A DNA stretch of 44,092 nucleotides from Flavobacteriales bacterium (GTDB lineage: Bacteria; Bacteroidota; Bacteroidia; Flavobacteriales_D; Sanyastnellaceae), in assembly GCA_020437755.1 (NCBI GenBank), contig JAGQVX010000012.1:1-44092 (forward strand). Direction: 5' to 3'. The position numbers were made by a program, and so were the translations under genes. Positions 1 through 7,057 of this stretch are shown here, in pieces. The notes beneath the pieces were generated by a model. That model was not told where the DNA came from, searched no databases, and saw only the letters and a program-made list of their open reading frames with translations. Position 1 is the first letter of the stretch. Each line of letters starts with the position of its first letter.

Positions 1-1178
1 TAGGTAACGGATACTTCAAAGCAAACATTTCCACAATCGTGGGTAAACTGTACAATGATGGCGACCCTCGGAGAGATTCGGGTTTTACTATTTTCTACAT
101 TGGAATCAACATTGGAGCCTTGCTCCCCACAACAGTGTGTGCAGAGATCGGCAATATTTTCGGTGCGCAATATGGTTTTGCGCTTGCCGGCGTAGGTATG
201 ATACTCGGGACTTTGACTTTTTTCCTTGGAAGAAAGAGCTACGAGCATGCGGCATTGCCGCCTGATCCAGAAAAGCTTCACTCGCCAGCCTTCGGCGGAA
301 AGAAGGGAAGTGGATTCACATTCTCGAAATTTCATTTGGTGATACTCCTTTCATTGGCTGTTATTCCAGTTTTGTATCTCCTGATTGTCTATAATGAAGT
401 TGTGGGCTATCTGCTGGGAGGTACTGCAATCTATGTCGTCTATTCTCTCCTGGCGGAGGCCGTAAAGGAAGGTAAGGTTGCTCGAGACCGAATGATAATG
501 ATGATCACAATGTTTGTCTTCAACATTGTGTTTTGGGCTTGTTTTGAACAAGCAGGCACTTCTTTGACTTTGTTTGCTGATCGAAATGTCGATAGGATGA
601 TTGGAAACTGGGAAATGGGCGCTGCGACGACTCAGTTCTTTAACCCTGCATTTATATTGCTGTTTGGTTCGATTTTTTCTGTGATGTGGATCAAGCTCAC
701 CAAAATTGGAAAGAATCCTAGTATTCCGGCCAAATTTGGATTGGGAATCATTCAGTTAGGCCTTGGATACTTGGTCGTCTATACACTACATTCAATGGGA
801 TTTGTTAGCGATACATTCGCGATGCCCTTAATTACACTTGTATTATTGTACATGTTGCACACTACGGGTGAATTATTCCTAAGTCCAATTGGATTGTCTA
901 TGGTTACAAAACTAGCCCCGAAACATATGACAGGTACAGCAATGGGTGGTTGGTTCCTCAGCTTTGCTGGTGCGAATTACGTTGCTGCTATTCTTGCAAA
1001 AATGACGGGATCTGAAGAAGGTGGTGGAGAAGAAATTGCAGAGGCCGTTTCGGCAAGTGAATCACTGAGTACTTATTTAGATGTATACACCACTATGGGA
1101 CTAATTACAGTTGGAATTGGTTTACTACTCCTAATTATCAGTAAACCATTGAACAAACTAACCCATGGTATTGGATAG
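1..1178 (+). CDS. Peptide MFS transporter, POT/PTR2 family (5' truncated)
   Basis: Proton-coupled oligopeptide transporter of the inner membrane. The frame is open to the left edge and already reads GNGYFKANISTIVGKLY before the first possible GTG at 39, a conserved POT stretch (GN-F-K-NIS--VG-LY), so the gene begins outside the window and GTG 39 is not its start. The following DPRRDSGFTIFYIGINIGAL and the later FEQAGTSLTLFADRN (about 530-590) are POT-family signatures. At least eight hydrophobic segments are visible up to the C-terminus at 1178. The N-terminal ExxERFxYY proton-coupling motif would lie in the missing part. The substrate (di/tripeptides versus other) cannot be told from this portion. 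A long hairpin follows downstream. Confidence 0.93.
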   Translation, partial: GNGYFKANISTIVGKLYNDGDPRRDSGFTIFYIGINIGALLPTTVCAEIGNIFGAQYGFALAGVGMILGTLTFFLGRKSYEHAALPPDPEKLHSPAFGGKKGSGFTFSKFHLVILLSLAVIPVLYLLIVYNEVVGYLLGGTAIYVVYSLLAEAVKEGKVARDRMIMMITMFVFNIVFWACFEQAGTSLTLFADRNVDRMIGNWEMGAATTQFFNPAFILLFGSIFSVMWIKLTKIGKNPSIPAKFGLGIIQLGLGYLVVYTLHSMGFVSDTFAMPLITLVLLYMLHTTGELFLSPIGLSMVTKLAPKHMTGTAMGGWFLSFAGANYVAAILAKMTGSEEGGGEEIAEAVSASESLSTYLDVYTTMGLITVGIGLLLLIISKPLNKLTHGIG

Positions 1179-1241
1179 AAGTTCTATTAACATTGCTTGG
1201 CTGACCTGATTTTCAGGCGCCGATAATATTTTGCACCTTTG

Positions 1242-1291
1242 AATACCCGTTTGGAAGGATTATTGTAACTAAATCCTTGCAAACGGGTATT
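1242..1291. repeat. Long imperfect inverted repeat (hairpin)
   Basis: AATACCCGTTTG (1242-1253) pairs with CAAACGGGTATT (1280-1291). After a single G/G mismatch, AAGGATT (1255-1261) pairs with AATCCTT (1272-1278), leaving a loop of about 10 nt. That is 19 paired positions in 50 nt. It lies between the POT transporter and the thioredoxin gene and lacks the U-tract of a standard intrinsic terminator. It could be a transcript 3'-end structure, a leader structure of the thioredoxin gene or a protein-binding dyad. Confidence 0.75.
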
Positions 1292-1372
1292 TAACCTCAA
1301 ACCCACAACGAAACGTGCTTTAAACGAACCCGGATTTTGTGGTCACGAGGCATCATTCAAAATTTTAATCTC

Positions 1373-1918
1373 ATGCTCAGAACGCTGTTACTGTTTATCG
1401 CTCTCCTCCCTGTCTTCGCTAAAGCTCAGGAAGCTTCCATCAACTGGATGACCATTGAAGAAGCTCAGGAAGCCCAAAAGAAGAACCCTAAGAAAATCAT
1501 GATGGACGTTTACACCAAATGGTGTGGTCCCTGTAAAATGCTTGATGCACGCACCTTCCACAACCCGGATGTGGTGAAGTATGTCAACGAAAACTATTAC
1601 GCCGTAAAATTTGATGCAGAGCACCCCGCGGCTATTCAATTCAAAGGACAAACGTTCTCCAACCCAAATTATGTACCGGGAAAAACAGGTCGTAATGGTG
1701 TTCATGAACTGAGTCGTCATCTTGGAGTTGGGGCATACCCTACCATTATTTTCCTGGACGAAGACCTCAACCTTATCGCACCCATTACCGGCTTTAAATC
1801 GGCGCAACAACTGGAGCTTTATCTTAAGTTCTTCTACTCAAATGAGTACAAAAATGTTAAAACTCGTGAAGAATGGCAGGCCTACCAAGAGGCCTTCAAG
1901 CCCGAATTTTCAGAGTAA
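1373..1918 (+). CDS. Secreted thioredoxin-family protein
   Basis: Exported thioredoxin-fold protein of 181 aa, probably a periplasmic thiol reductase or oxidoreductase. ATG 1373 was chosen because it begins a clean signal peptide (MLRTLLLFIALLPVFAKAQ). The longer frame from TTG 1337 would only add residues in front of it. The active site is WCGPCK (Cys 51 and 54), preceded by the typical MMDVYTKWCGPC strand, as in thioredoxin_7/DUF255-like proteins. The loop before the cis-Pro region (GVGAYPTIIFLDED) is also present. The gene stands alone between the 1242-1291 hairpin and a strong terminator. The substrate is unknown. Confidence 0.9.
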   Translation: MLRTLLLFIALLPVFAKAQEASINWMTIEEAQEAQKKNPKKIMMDVYTKWCGPCKMLDARTFHNPDVVKYVNENYYAVKFDAEHPAAIQFKGQTFSNPNYVPGKTGRNGVHELSRHLGVGAYPTIIFLDEDLNLIAPITGFKSAQQLELYLKFFYSNEYKNVKTREEWQAYQEAFKPEFSE

Positions 1919-1936
1919 ATCCTATTTCCCATCATG

Positions 1937-1967
1937 AAAAAACCACGTTAACAGCGTGGTTTTTTTT
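1937..1967 (+). terminator. Intrinsic terminator after the thioredoxin gene
   Basis: ACCACG (1942-1947) pairs with CGTGGT (1955-1960) around a 7-nt loop. It is flanked upstream by an A-run and downstream by T-run 1960-1967, so it may work in both directions. Confidence 0.85.
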
Positions 1968-2114
1968 ATGTTCTGCAACCAAATCCATGTACCTGACGTA
2001 AATCAGGATCGAGTCGAAAAATCGTGTCTAATATCATCGTGAACAAATTCAATAGAACTCAATTTCTTACTATATTGCGCACGCTTTTTAACACCCCAAA
2101 ACATCCCCACAAAA

Positions 2115-3401
2115 ATGAGTGAAATAGCCCGGATTATTCTGGATGGAAAAGAATATGAGTTGCCTGTAATCACAGGATCAGAGAACGAGAAAGCGATTGA
2201 TATTTCCAAACTGCGATCAACAACGGGATATATAACTCTTGACCCCGGGTTTAAGAACACGGGTAGTACCGAGAGTGCAATTACATTTCTGGATGGTGAG
2301 AAAGGAATTCTCCGTTACCGCGGGTATCCCATTGAGCAGTTGGCAGAGAAAGCCAGCTTCCTTGAGGTTGCATACTTGCTCATTTACGGTGATCTGCCCA
2401 ACATTCAGGAATTGGACTACTTCCGTGGAAGTATCGCCCAGCACACACTTGTACATGAAGACATGAAGCGCTTCTTTGCAGCTTACCCCAATGGAGCACA
2501 TCCTATGGGTATGCTTTCTGCAATGATCGCATCATTGTCTACCTTCTACCCTGAATCTCAAAACCCGAATCGTCCATTCAAGGATATTGAGCTTACCATG
2601 CATAGAATTATCGCCAAGTTGCCAACTTTGGCCGCTCAGGCATACAAATTCACCATGGGGCATCCGATCATGTATCCAAAAAATGATCTGAGCTACACCG
2701 CCAATTTCCTCAATCAGATGTTCGGTCTGCCAACCACCAACTACGAGGTGGATCCGGTTATTGATGATGCACTCGATAAATTGCTCATCCTTCATGCCGA
2801 CCACGAGCAGAACTGCTCAGCCTCTACGGTGCGTATCGTAGGTTCATCGCAAGCCAACCTGTACTCTGCTATTTCAGCTGGTATTGCGGCATTATGGGGA
2901 CCGCTCCACGGTGGAGCCAACCAGGCGGTTATTGAAATGCTTGAAAAGATTAAAAATGACGGTGGCGATTTGCAGAAGTGGGTGGATAAAGCAAAAGACA
3001 AGCAAGACTCCTTCCGCTTGATGGGATTTGGACACCGCGTTTACAAAAACTTCGATCCGCGTGCTCGTATTATTAAGAAAGCCGCAGATGACGTGTTGAG
3101 CAAGCTGGGTGTGAATGATCCTGTTCTTGAAATTGCCAAGAAATTGGAGGAAGTAGCATTGAAAGATGAGTACTTCGTAGAACGCGGATTGTATCCAAAC
3201 GTAGACTTCTACTCAGGAATCATCTACCGCGCACTGGGAATTCCTACCGACATGTTTACCGTTATGTTTGCTATCGGGCGATTACCGGGATGGATTGCAC
3301 AGTGGAAAGAAATGATCGAAAACAATGAGCCTATCGGGCGACCACGTCAGGTATATGTGGGAGCAACAGTCCGAGACTACCGACCGCTCAACGAAAGATA
3401 A
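2115..3401 (+). CDS. gltA: Citrate synthase
   Basis: Condenses oxaloacetate and acetyl-CoA to citrate, the entry step of the TCA cycle, in the cytoplasm. At 428 aa it has the normal length of type II (hexameric-type) bacterial enzymes. Recognisable blocks are LDGEKGILRYRGYPIEQLA, the catalytic-His region LHADHEQNCSASTVR, the oxaloacetate-site block WGPLHGGANQAVIEM and the MGFGHRVYKNFDPRA region. The C-terminal RPRQVYVGATVRDYRPL is also typical. ATG 2115 gives the usual N-terminus with the early ELPVITGSE segment. A TATATTGCGC sequence about 30 nt upstream may be part of the promoter. The gene is monocistronic, with a strong terminator directly behind it. Confidence 0.98.
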   Translation: MSEIARIILDGKEYELPVITGSENEKAIDISKLRSTTGYITLDPGFKNTGSTESAITFLDGEKGILRYRGYPIEQLAEKASFLEVAYLLIYGDLPNIQELDYFRGSIAQHTLVHEDMKRFFAAYPNGAHPMGMLSAMIASLSTFYPESQNPNRPFKDIELTMHRIIAKLPTLAAQAYKFTMGHPIMYPKNDLSYTANFLNQMFGLPTTNYEVDPVIDDALDKLLILHADHEQNCSASTVRIVGSSQANLYSAISAGIAALWGPLHGGANQAVIEMLEKIKNDGGDLQKWVDKAKDKQDSFRLMGFGHRVYKNFDPRARIIKKAADDVLSKLGVNDPVLEIAKKLEEVALKDEYFVERGLYPNVDFYSGIIYRALGIPTDMFTVMFAIGRLPGWIAQWKEMIENNEPIGRPRQVYVGATVRDYRPLNER

Positions 3402-3412
3402 TCAGTACCAAC

Positions 3413-3437
3413 AGTCCCGCCCACGGCGGGACTTTTT
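3413..3437 (+). terminator. Intrinsic terminator of gltA
   Basis: AGTCCCGCC (3413-3421) pairs perfectly with GGCGGGACT (3425-3433) around a 3-nt loop and is followed by TTTT. It ends 10 nt before the next start codon. Confidence 0.93.
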
Positions 3438-3446
3438 GTATCACAC

Positions 3447-4220
3447 ATGAATCAAGACGCAGTAAACCAAGGTTCGGTAGATCAACAGGTTCTCGACGGA
3501 ATCGCTACCATTACATTTGAACATCCGCTGAGTAACTCCCTGCCGGGAAAGGTGCTCAATACATTGGCCAACACCATCCAGCAACTGGGAATTCAGGACG
3601 ATGTCAATGTCATCATCCTTAAATCAGCCGGAGATCGCGCCTTTTGTGCAGGAGCAAGCTTTGACGAACTCATCTCAATAGCCGACTTTGAAACTGGAAA
3701 GGAGTTCTTTTCTGGTTTTGCACGAGTCATCAATGCTGCCCGCAAATGCCCGAAACTGATCATTGGGCGGGTGCAAGGGAAAGCTGTTGGCGGCGGAGTT
3801 GGAATGGCCAGCGCAGTAGACTACTGTATGGCTACAAAACATGCTGCCGTCAAATTAAGCGAATTGGCAGTAGGAATAGGACCGTTCGTTGTTGGTCCGG
3901 CAGTGGCACGTAAAATAGGCACCTCGGCGATGTCTGAGCTGGCTATTAATGCCACGGAGTGGCGAAGTGCTGAATGGGCACAACAGAAAGGCCTGTACAC
4001 CGAGGTGTTCGAGTCGGTGGAAGAAATGGATGCTGCTGTCGACAAACTGGCTCAGCAACTCAACAAGAGCAACCCGGAAGCCATGTCGATGCTTAAAAAG
4101 ATCTTTTGGGAAGGGACTGAAGACTGGGATGAACTGCTCTCCCAGCGGGCAGCCATGAGCGGAAAGCTTGTTTTGTCCGACTTCACCGTCAATGCCATCA
4201 ACGCATTCAAGAAAAAATAG
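3447..4220 (+). CDS. Enoyl-CoA hydratase/isomerase-family protein
   Basis: Crotonase-fold protein of 257 aa, cytoplasmic. Family blocks are GDRAFCAGASFDEL (CoA/oxyanion loop), VQGKAVGGGVGMASAVDYCM (second oxyanion loop) and KLSELAVGIGPFVVGPAVARKIG. It looks most like the Bacteroidota proteins annotated as methylglutaconyl-CoA hydratase, which would suit leucine breakdown alongside the HMG-CoA lyase at 9889. The first catalytic Glu of rat mitochondrial hydratase (Glu144, normally GGG-x-E-L) is replaced here: GGGVGM. The second (Glu164, here in SELAVG) is kept. A non-hydratase crotonase activity is therefore possible. ATG 3447 follows the gltA terminator closely; a terminator and a convergent tRNA gene follow. 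Confidence 0.9.
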   Translation: MNQDAVNQGSVDQQVLDGIATITFEHPLSNSLPGKVLNTLANTIQQLGIQDDVNVIILKSAGDRAFCAGASFDELISIADFETGKEFFSGFARVINAARKCPKLIIGRVQGKAVGGGVGMASAVDYCMATKHAAVKLSELAVGIGPFVVGPAVARKIGTSAMSELAINATEWRSAEWAQQKGLYTEVFESVEEMDAAVDKLAQQLNKSNPEAMSMLKKIFWEGTEDWDELLSQRAAMSGKLVLSDFTVNAINAFKKK

Positions 4221-4225
4221 CCCAT

Positions 4226-4256
4226 AAAAAAAGTCCTGCACAATGCGGGACTTTTT
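4226..4256. terminator. Intrinsic terminator, probably bidirectional
   Basis: AAAAAGTCCTGC and GCGGGACTTTTT form a stem around ACAAT, with one G-T pair. It has A and T runs on both sides and sits between the hydratase gene (plus) and tRNA-Ser (minus), so it can serve both converging transcripts. Confidence 0.9.
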
Positions 4257-4261
4257 CTTTG

Positions 4262-4346
4262 CGGAGAGAGAGGGATTCGAACCCCCGGTACCTTGCGGTA
4301 CAATGGTTTTCAAGACCACCGCATTCGACCACTCTGCCATCTCTCC
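4262..4346 (-). tRNA. tRNA-Ser (anticodon UGA)
   Basis: Minus-strand class II tRNA of 85 nt. The acceptor stem GGAGAGA/TCTCTCC ends with discriminator G (4262). The D-arm starts at GCAGAGTGG. The anticodon loop CTTGAAA carries TGA (4310-4312 on the plus strand). A long variable arm GTACC-GCAA-GGTAC is typical of serine tRNAs, and the T-loop is TTCGAAT. No CCA is encoded (G is followed by C). It reads UCA and, by wobble, other UCN codons. Confidence 0.97.
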
Positions 4347-4441
4347 AACGGGCTGCAAAATTACATACCTTTTTCAGATCAGCAAGCTTTGAACCAAAAA
4401 GATTGAATAATTTTTGAAGCTTTCACCACGCGGTGATTTGC

Positions 4442-4449
4442 TAACTTTA
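4442..4449 (+). promoter_or_regulatory. Possible -7 promoter element of the GWxTD gene
   Basis: TAACTTTA resembles the Bacteroidota -7 element TAnnTTTG and lies 20 nt before ATG 4470. A small dyad TCACC-ACGC-GGTGA (4423-4436) is just upstream. No well-spaced -33 TTG was found. Confidence 0.35.
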
Positions 4450-4469
4450 CAATTCACAGCTCGACAATT

Positions 4470-5936
4470 ATGAAATATCTACTACTGACTTGCCTTTTCT
4501 TCGCTGCCTTTGCCTTCGGATTATCCGCACAGAATCTGGAAGCATGGTTTGACTACAAGCTATTCAATATCCCCGGCGACGGTCCTTATGTGGAAACGCA
4601 TCTCGATTTTAAAGGACACTCCCTTCGGTATCACGCCCTTTCGGATAGTACACATCAAGCCAAAGTACAGCTTACTATAATTGTCAAACAAGGAGAAACC
4701 ATCGCTGATTTCAGAAAGTTGGATCTCGCCGGACCCGAAATTCCATCCTCGATGACGGCTGATTTCCTGGACGTTCAACGTTTCCTTTTGCCGAAAGGCG
4801 CTTATATTATTGAGCTGGAAATTCTCGATTTGAACTCCAAGGAATCCTTGCCTCTCGCCTTCTCACAACCTGTTTTTATCCACACTCCGGCGAGTGAGTG
4901 TTTTGTGAGTGATATTATGCTCGTTCAGGCATACGCCAAATCGGATACCATTACTGAACTTACCAAGTCGGGATACGATCTGATGCCTTTTGTTGACCAA
5001 TTCTTTCCCGGAGAATTCAATGACTTGGTGTTCTATGCCGAAATCTATGGAACAGATGAATATTTCGGAATGGATTCCCTATTTGCCCTTGTGGCCTATA
5101 TTGAAGATGCAAAAGGACGCATTACCGGGAACCAACAAGTCATCAAACGTTCACTAAGTGCTCCTGTTGTCCCCATTTTACAGACCTTCAATCTGAGTGA
5201 AGTTCCCACCGGAAGCTATGACGTGGTAGTTGAAGTGAGAGATCGCAGCAACAATACAATTGCCTCGCAGCGCCTCGGAATTAAACGCAATAAAATTGAC
5301 GCTCGCGCGGTGTTGGCCGGAGAAGCAATCGATGTTTCTCAAACGTTTGTGGCCCGTTTTGAAACGCGAGATTCCATTATGCCTCACATTGAAAGTCTCC
5401 AGCCCATTGCCGGTTCGCTGGAACGAAAAACAATGCACAGCACCGTGCTGCCCGGAGACCTCACCGTTCAGCAACAGTTCTTTTTCCGGTTTTGGTACAT
5501 CCGAAACCCGGATGATCCGGAAAAAGCGTGGAATGATTACTACGTAGAAGTGCTTAAAGCCGACGCAGAATTTGGAACACGCCTTAAGGAAGGATGGGAA
5601 TCGGACCGGGGACGCGTTTATTTGCAGTACGGTCCACCCAACACGCGAATCCTTCGCTACCATCCTGAGGGTGTGTGGCCCTACGAAATATGGCACTACT
5701 ATCACATTGCCAATACCAACGACAAGCGATTCCTGTTCTATGATCCCACAGGGCTTACGGAAGATTTCACCCTACTGCATTCTGATTTAAATACCGAGCC
5801 TCAAAATTATAGCTGGCAGCAAGTGATGCGTGGCGGACGTGGACCTATCTACAACCCTATGGATAACTTGAACCAAAATCAAAACAAATCATTTGATGGT
5901 CAGGAATTAGAAGACTTATTTTACAACCCGAGATAA
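4470..5936 (+). CDS. GWxTD domain-containing exported protein
   Basis: Exported protein of 488 aa with a signal peptide (MKYLLLTCLFFAAFAFGLSA). The C-terminal third holds the GWxTD domain: EGWESDRGRVYLQYGPPN near residue 374, with S for T in the name-giving motif, then PYEIWHYYHI. The first 340 residues are beta-rich and resemble the N-terminal part of other Bacteroidota GWxTD proteins. Molecular function is unknown for the family. It is followed after only 10 nt by a glycosyltransferase gene and then comEC, an order that suggests co-transcription. One copy of the interspersed GGCATNCGCCAAAT word (4928-4941) lies inside the gene. Confidence 0.9.
   Translation: MKYLLLTCLFFAAFAFGLSAQNLEAWFDYKLFNIPGDGPYVETHLDFKGHSLRYHALSDSTHQAKVQLTIIVKQGETIADFRKLDLAGPEIPSSMTADFLDVQRFLLPKGAYIIELEILDLNSKESLPLAFSQPVFIHTPASECFVSDIMLVQAYAKSDTITELTKSGYDLMPFVDQFFPGEFNDLVFYAEIYGTDEYFGMDSLFALVAYIEDAKGRITGNQQVIKRSLSAPVVPILQTFNLSEVPTGSYDVVVEVRDRSNNTIASQRLGIKRNKIDARAVLAGEAIDVSQTFVARFETRDSIMPHIESLQPIAGSLERKTMHSTVLPGDLTVQQQFFFRFWYIRNPDDPEKAWNDYYVEVLKADAEFGTRLKEGWESDRGRVYLQYGPPNTRILRYHPEGVWPYEIWHYYHIANTNDKRFLFYDPTGLTEDFTLLHSDLNTEPQNYSWQQVMRGGRGPIYNPMDNLNQNQNKSFDGQELEDLFYNPR
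4928..4941 (+). repeat. Interspersed word GGCATNCGCCAAAT, N=A
   Basis: Extended match TTCAGGCATACGCCAAAT from 4924. It lies inside the GWxTD gene and is read there as QAYAK. Confidence 0.8.
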
Positions 5937-5946
5937 ATAAGTCAAT

Positions 5947-6975
5947 TTGGACCGCATTGCTGTGGCTATTCTGAACTGGAATGGCCTAAAATACTTACAA
6001 CAATTCCTTCCCTCGGTTGTCGAAAATAGTCCGGACGCAGAAGTCTGGATTATCGACAATGGCTCTGATGATGATTCCCTGGCATGGGTTCGAGCTTCAC
6101 AGCCTTCGGTACTTATCCACGAAAATGGCAAGAACCTGGGATTCGCTCAAGGATACAATGCCGGGCTCAAGTACATCGAAGCCGACTACTTCGTATTGCT
6201 GAATTCCGATGTTGAAGTCACCCCAAACTGGATTCAACCGGTAATTTCTACCATGAAGCAACATGCATTTGTTGCTTGTCAGCCCAAAATCATGGATTTC
6301 AACCAAAAAGAGCGATTCGAGTACGCCGGAGCAGCGGGTGGCTATATGGATAAGGACGGCTTTGCATTCTGCGCCGGAAGAATATTCTACCAATTTGAAG
6401 AAGATCTTGGTCAGTACGACAGCAGCCGTGAAGTCTTCTGGGCTTCAGGGGCGGCCCTTTTTATTGAAGCTGACAAATGGCGCGAAATTGGTGGTCTGGA
6501 TACTGATTTCTTCGCCCACATGGAAGAGATAGATTTGTGCTGGCGCCTTAAAAACCGTGGATACAGTATTGGTTACTGTCCCGATGCTCAGGTGTATCAT
6601 GTTGGAGGTGGAACGCTTCATCAAATCAATCCATTCAAAACATACCTCAATTTTCGAAACAACCTTTATCTGCTCACGAAAAACCACTTCGAATCATCAC
6701 TGGCTTCAAAGCTGTTGAAACGATTAGTGCTTGATGGTATTGCCGGGATGCGTTTTCTTACCGAAGGTAATGTGAAGTACACCTGGTCAGTGATAAAGGC
6801 ACACTTCTCCTTCTACGGCTCGCTTGGAAAAATGCTGGCCAAACGCAAGGAGATTAAGGCACACCTCCACTCCCCCAACCTCAAGGGCATGTACGGTAGG
6901 AGCATACTGGTGGATTTCTTTTTCCGCGGTAAAAAAAGATTCGAGCAACTCGAAAAAGATCAGTTCATACACTGA
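5947..6975 (+). CDS. Glycosyltransferase family 2
   Basis: GT-A fold glycosyltransferase of 342 aa that should move a sugar from a nucleotide-sugar donor onto an envelope or polysaccharide acceptor. The frame has a stop at 5938-5940, so translation must start at TTG 5947 or later. TTG gives MDRIAVAILNWNG, the usual N-terminus (-AVVILNWNG). Visible motifs are IDNGSDDDS, NLGFAQGYNAGL, the metal-binding strand VLLNSDVEV (DxD-like region) and FAHMEEIDLCWRLKNRG, the rhamnosyltransferase-like ED-x-D/E-LC-R motif. The C-terminal 90 residues are amphipathic and probably membrane-associated. Donor and acceptor are unknown. Confidence 0.92.
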   Translation: MDRIAVAILNWNGLKYLQQFLPSVVENSPDAEVWIIDNGSDDDSLAWVRASQPSVLIHENGKNLGFAQGYNAGLKYIEADYFVLLNSDVEVTPNWIQPVISTMKQHAFVACQPKIMDFNQKERFEYAGAAGGYMDKDGFAFCAGRIFYQFEEDLGQYDSSREVFWASGAALFIEADKWREIGGLDTDFFAHMEEIDLCWRLKNRGYSIGYCPDAQVYHVGGGTLHQINPFKTYLNFRNNLYLLTKNHFESSLASKLLKRLVLDGIAGMRFLTEGNVKYTWSVIKAHFSFYGSLGKMLAKRKEIKAHLHSPNLKGMYGRSILVDFFFRGKKRFEQLEKDQFIH

Positions 6976-7057
6976 ATTGGCACGACTATAAAGTAGTGCT
7001 GAGAATATTCCTCTCATTGCACAACTACCTGCTAGATTGTGGGCATATCCATCATTC

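Noticed and set aside
39..44. GTG 39 as start of the POT transporter
   Set aside because: The frame is open to the left edge and reads conserved family sequence before it.
4052..4358. Minus-strand reading frames across the tRNA-Ser region
   Set aside because: They are translations of the tRNA and of the antisense of the hydratase gene.
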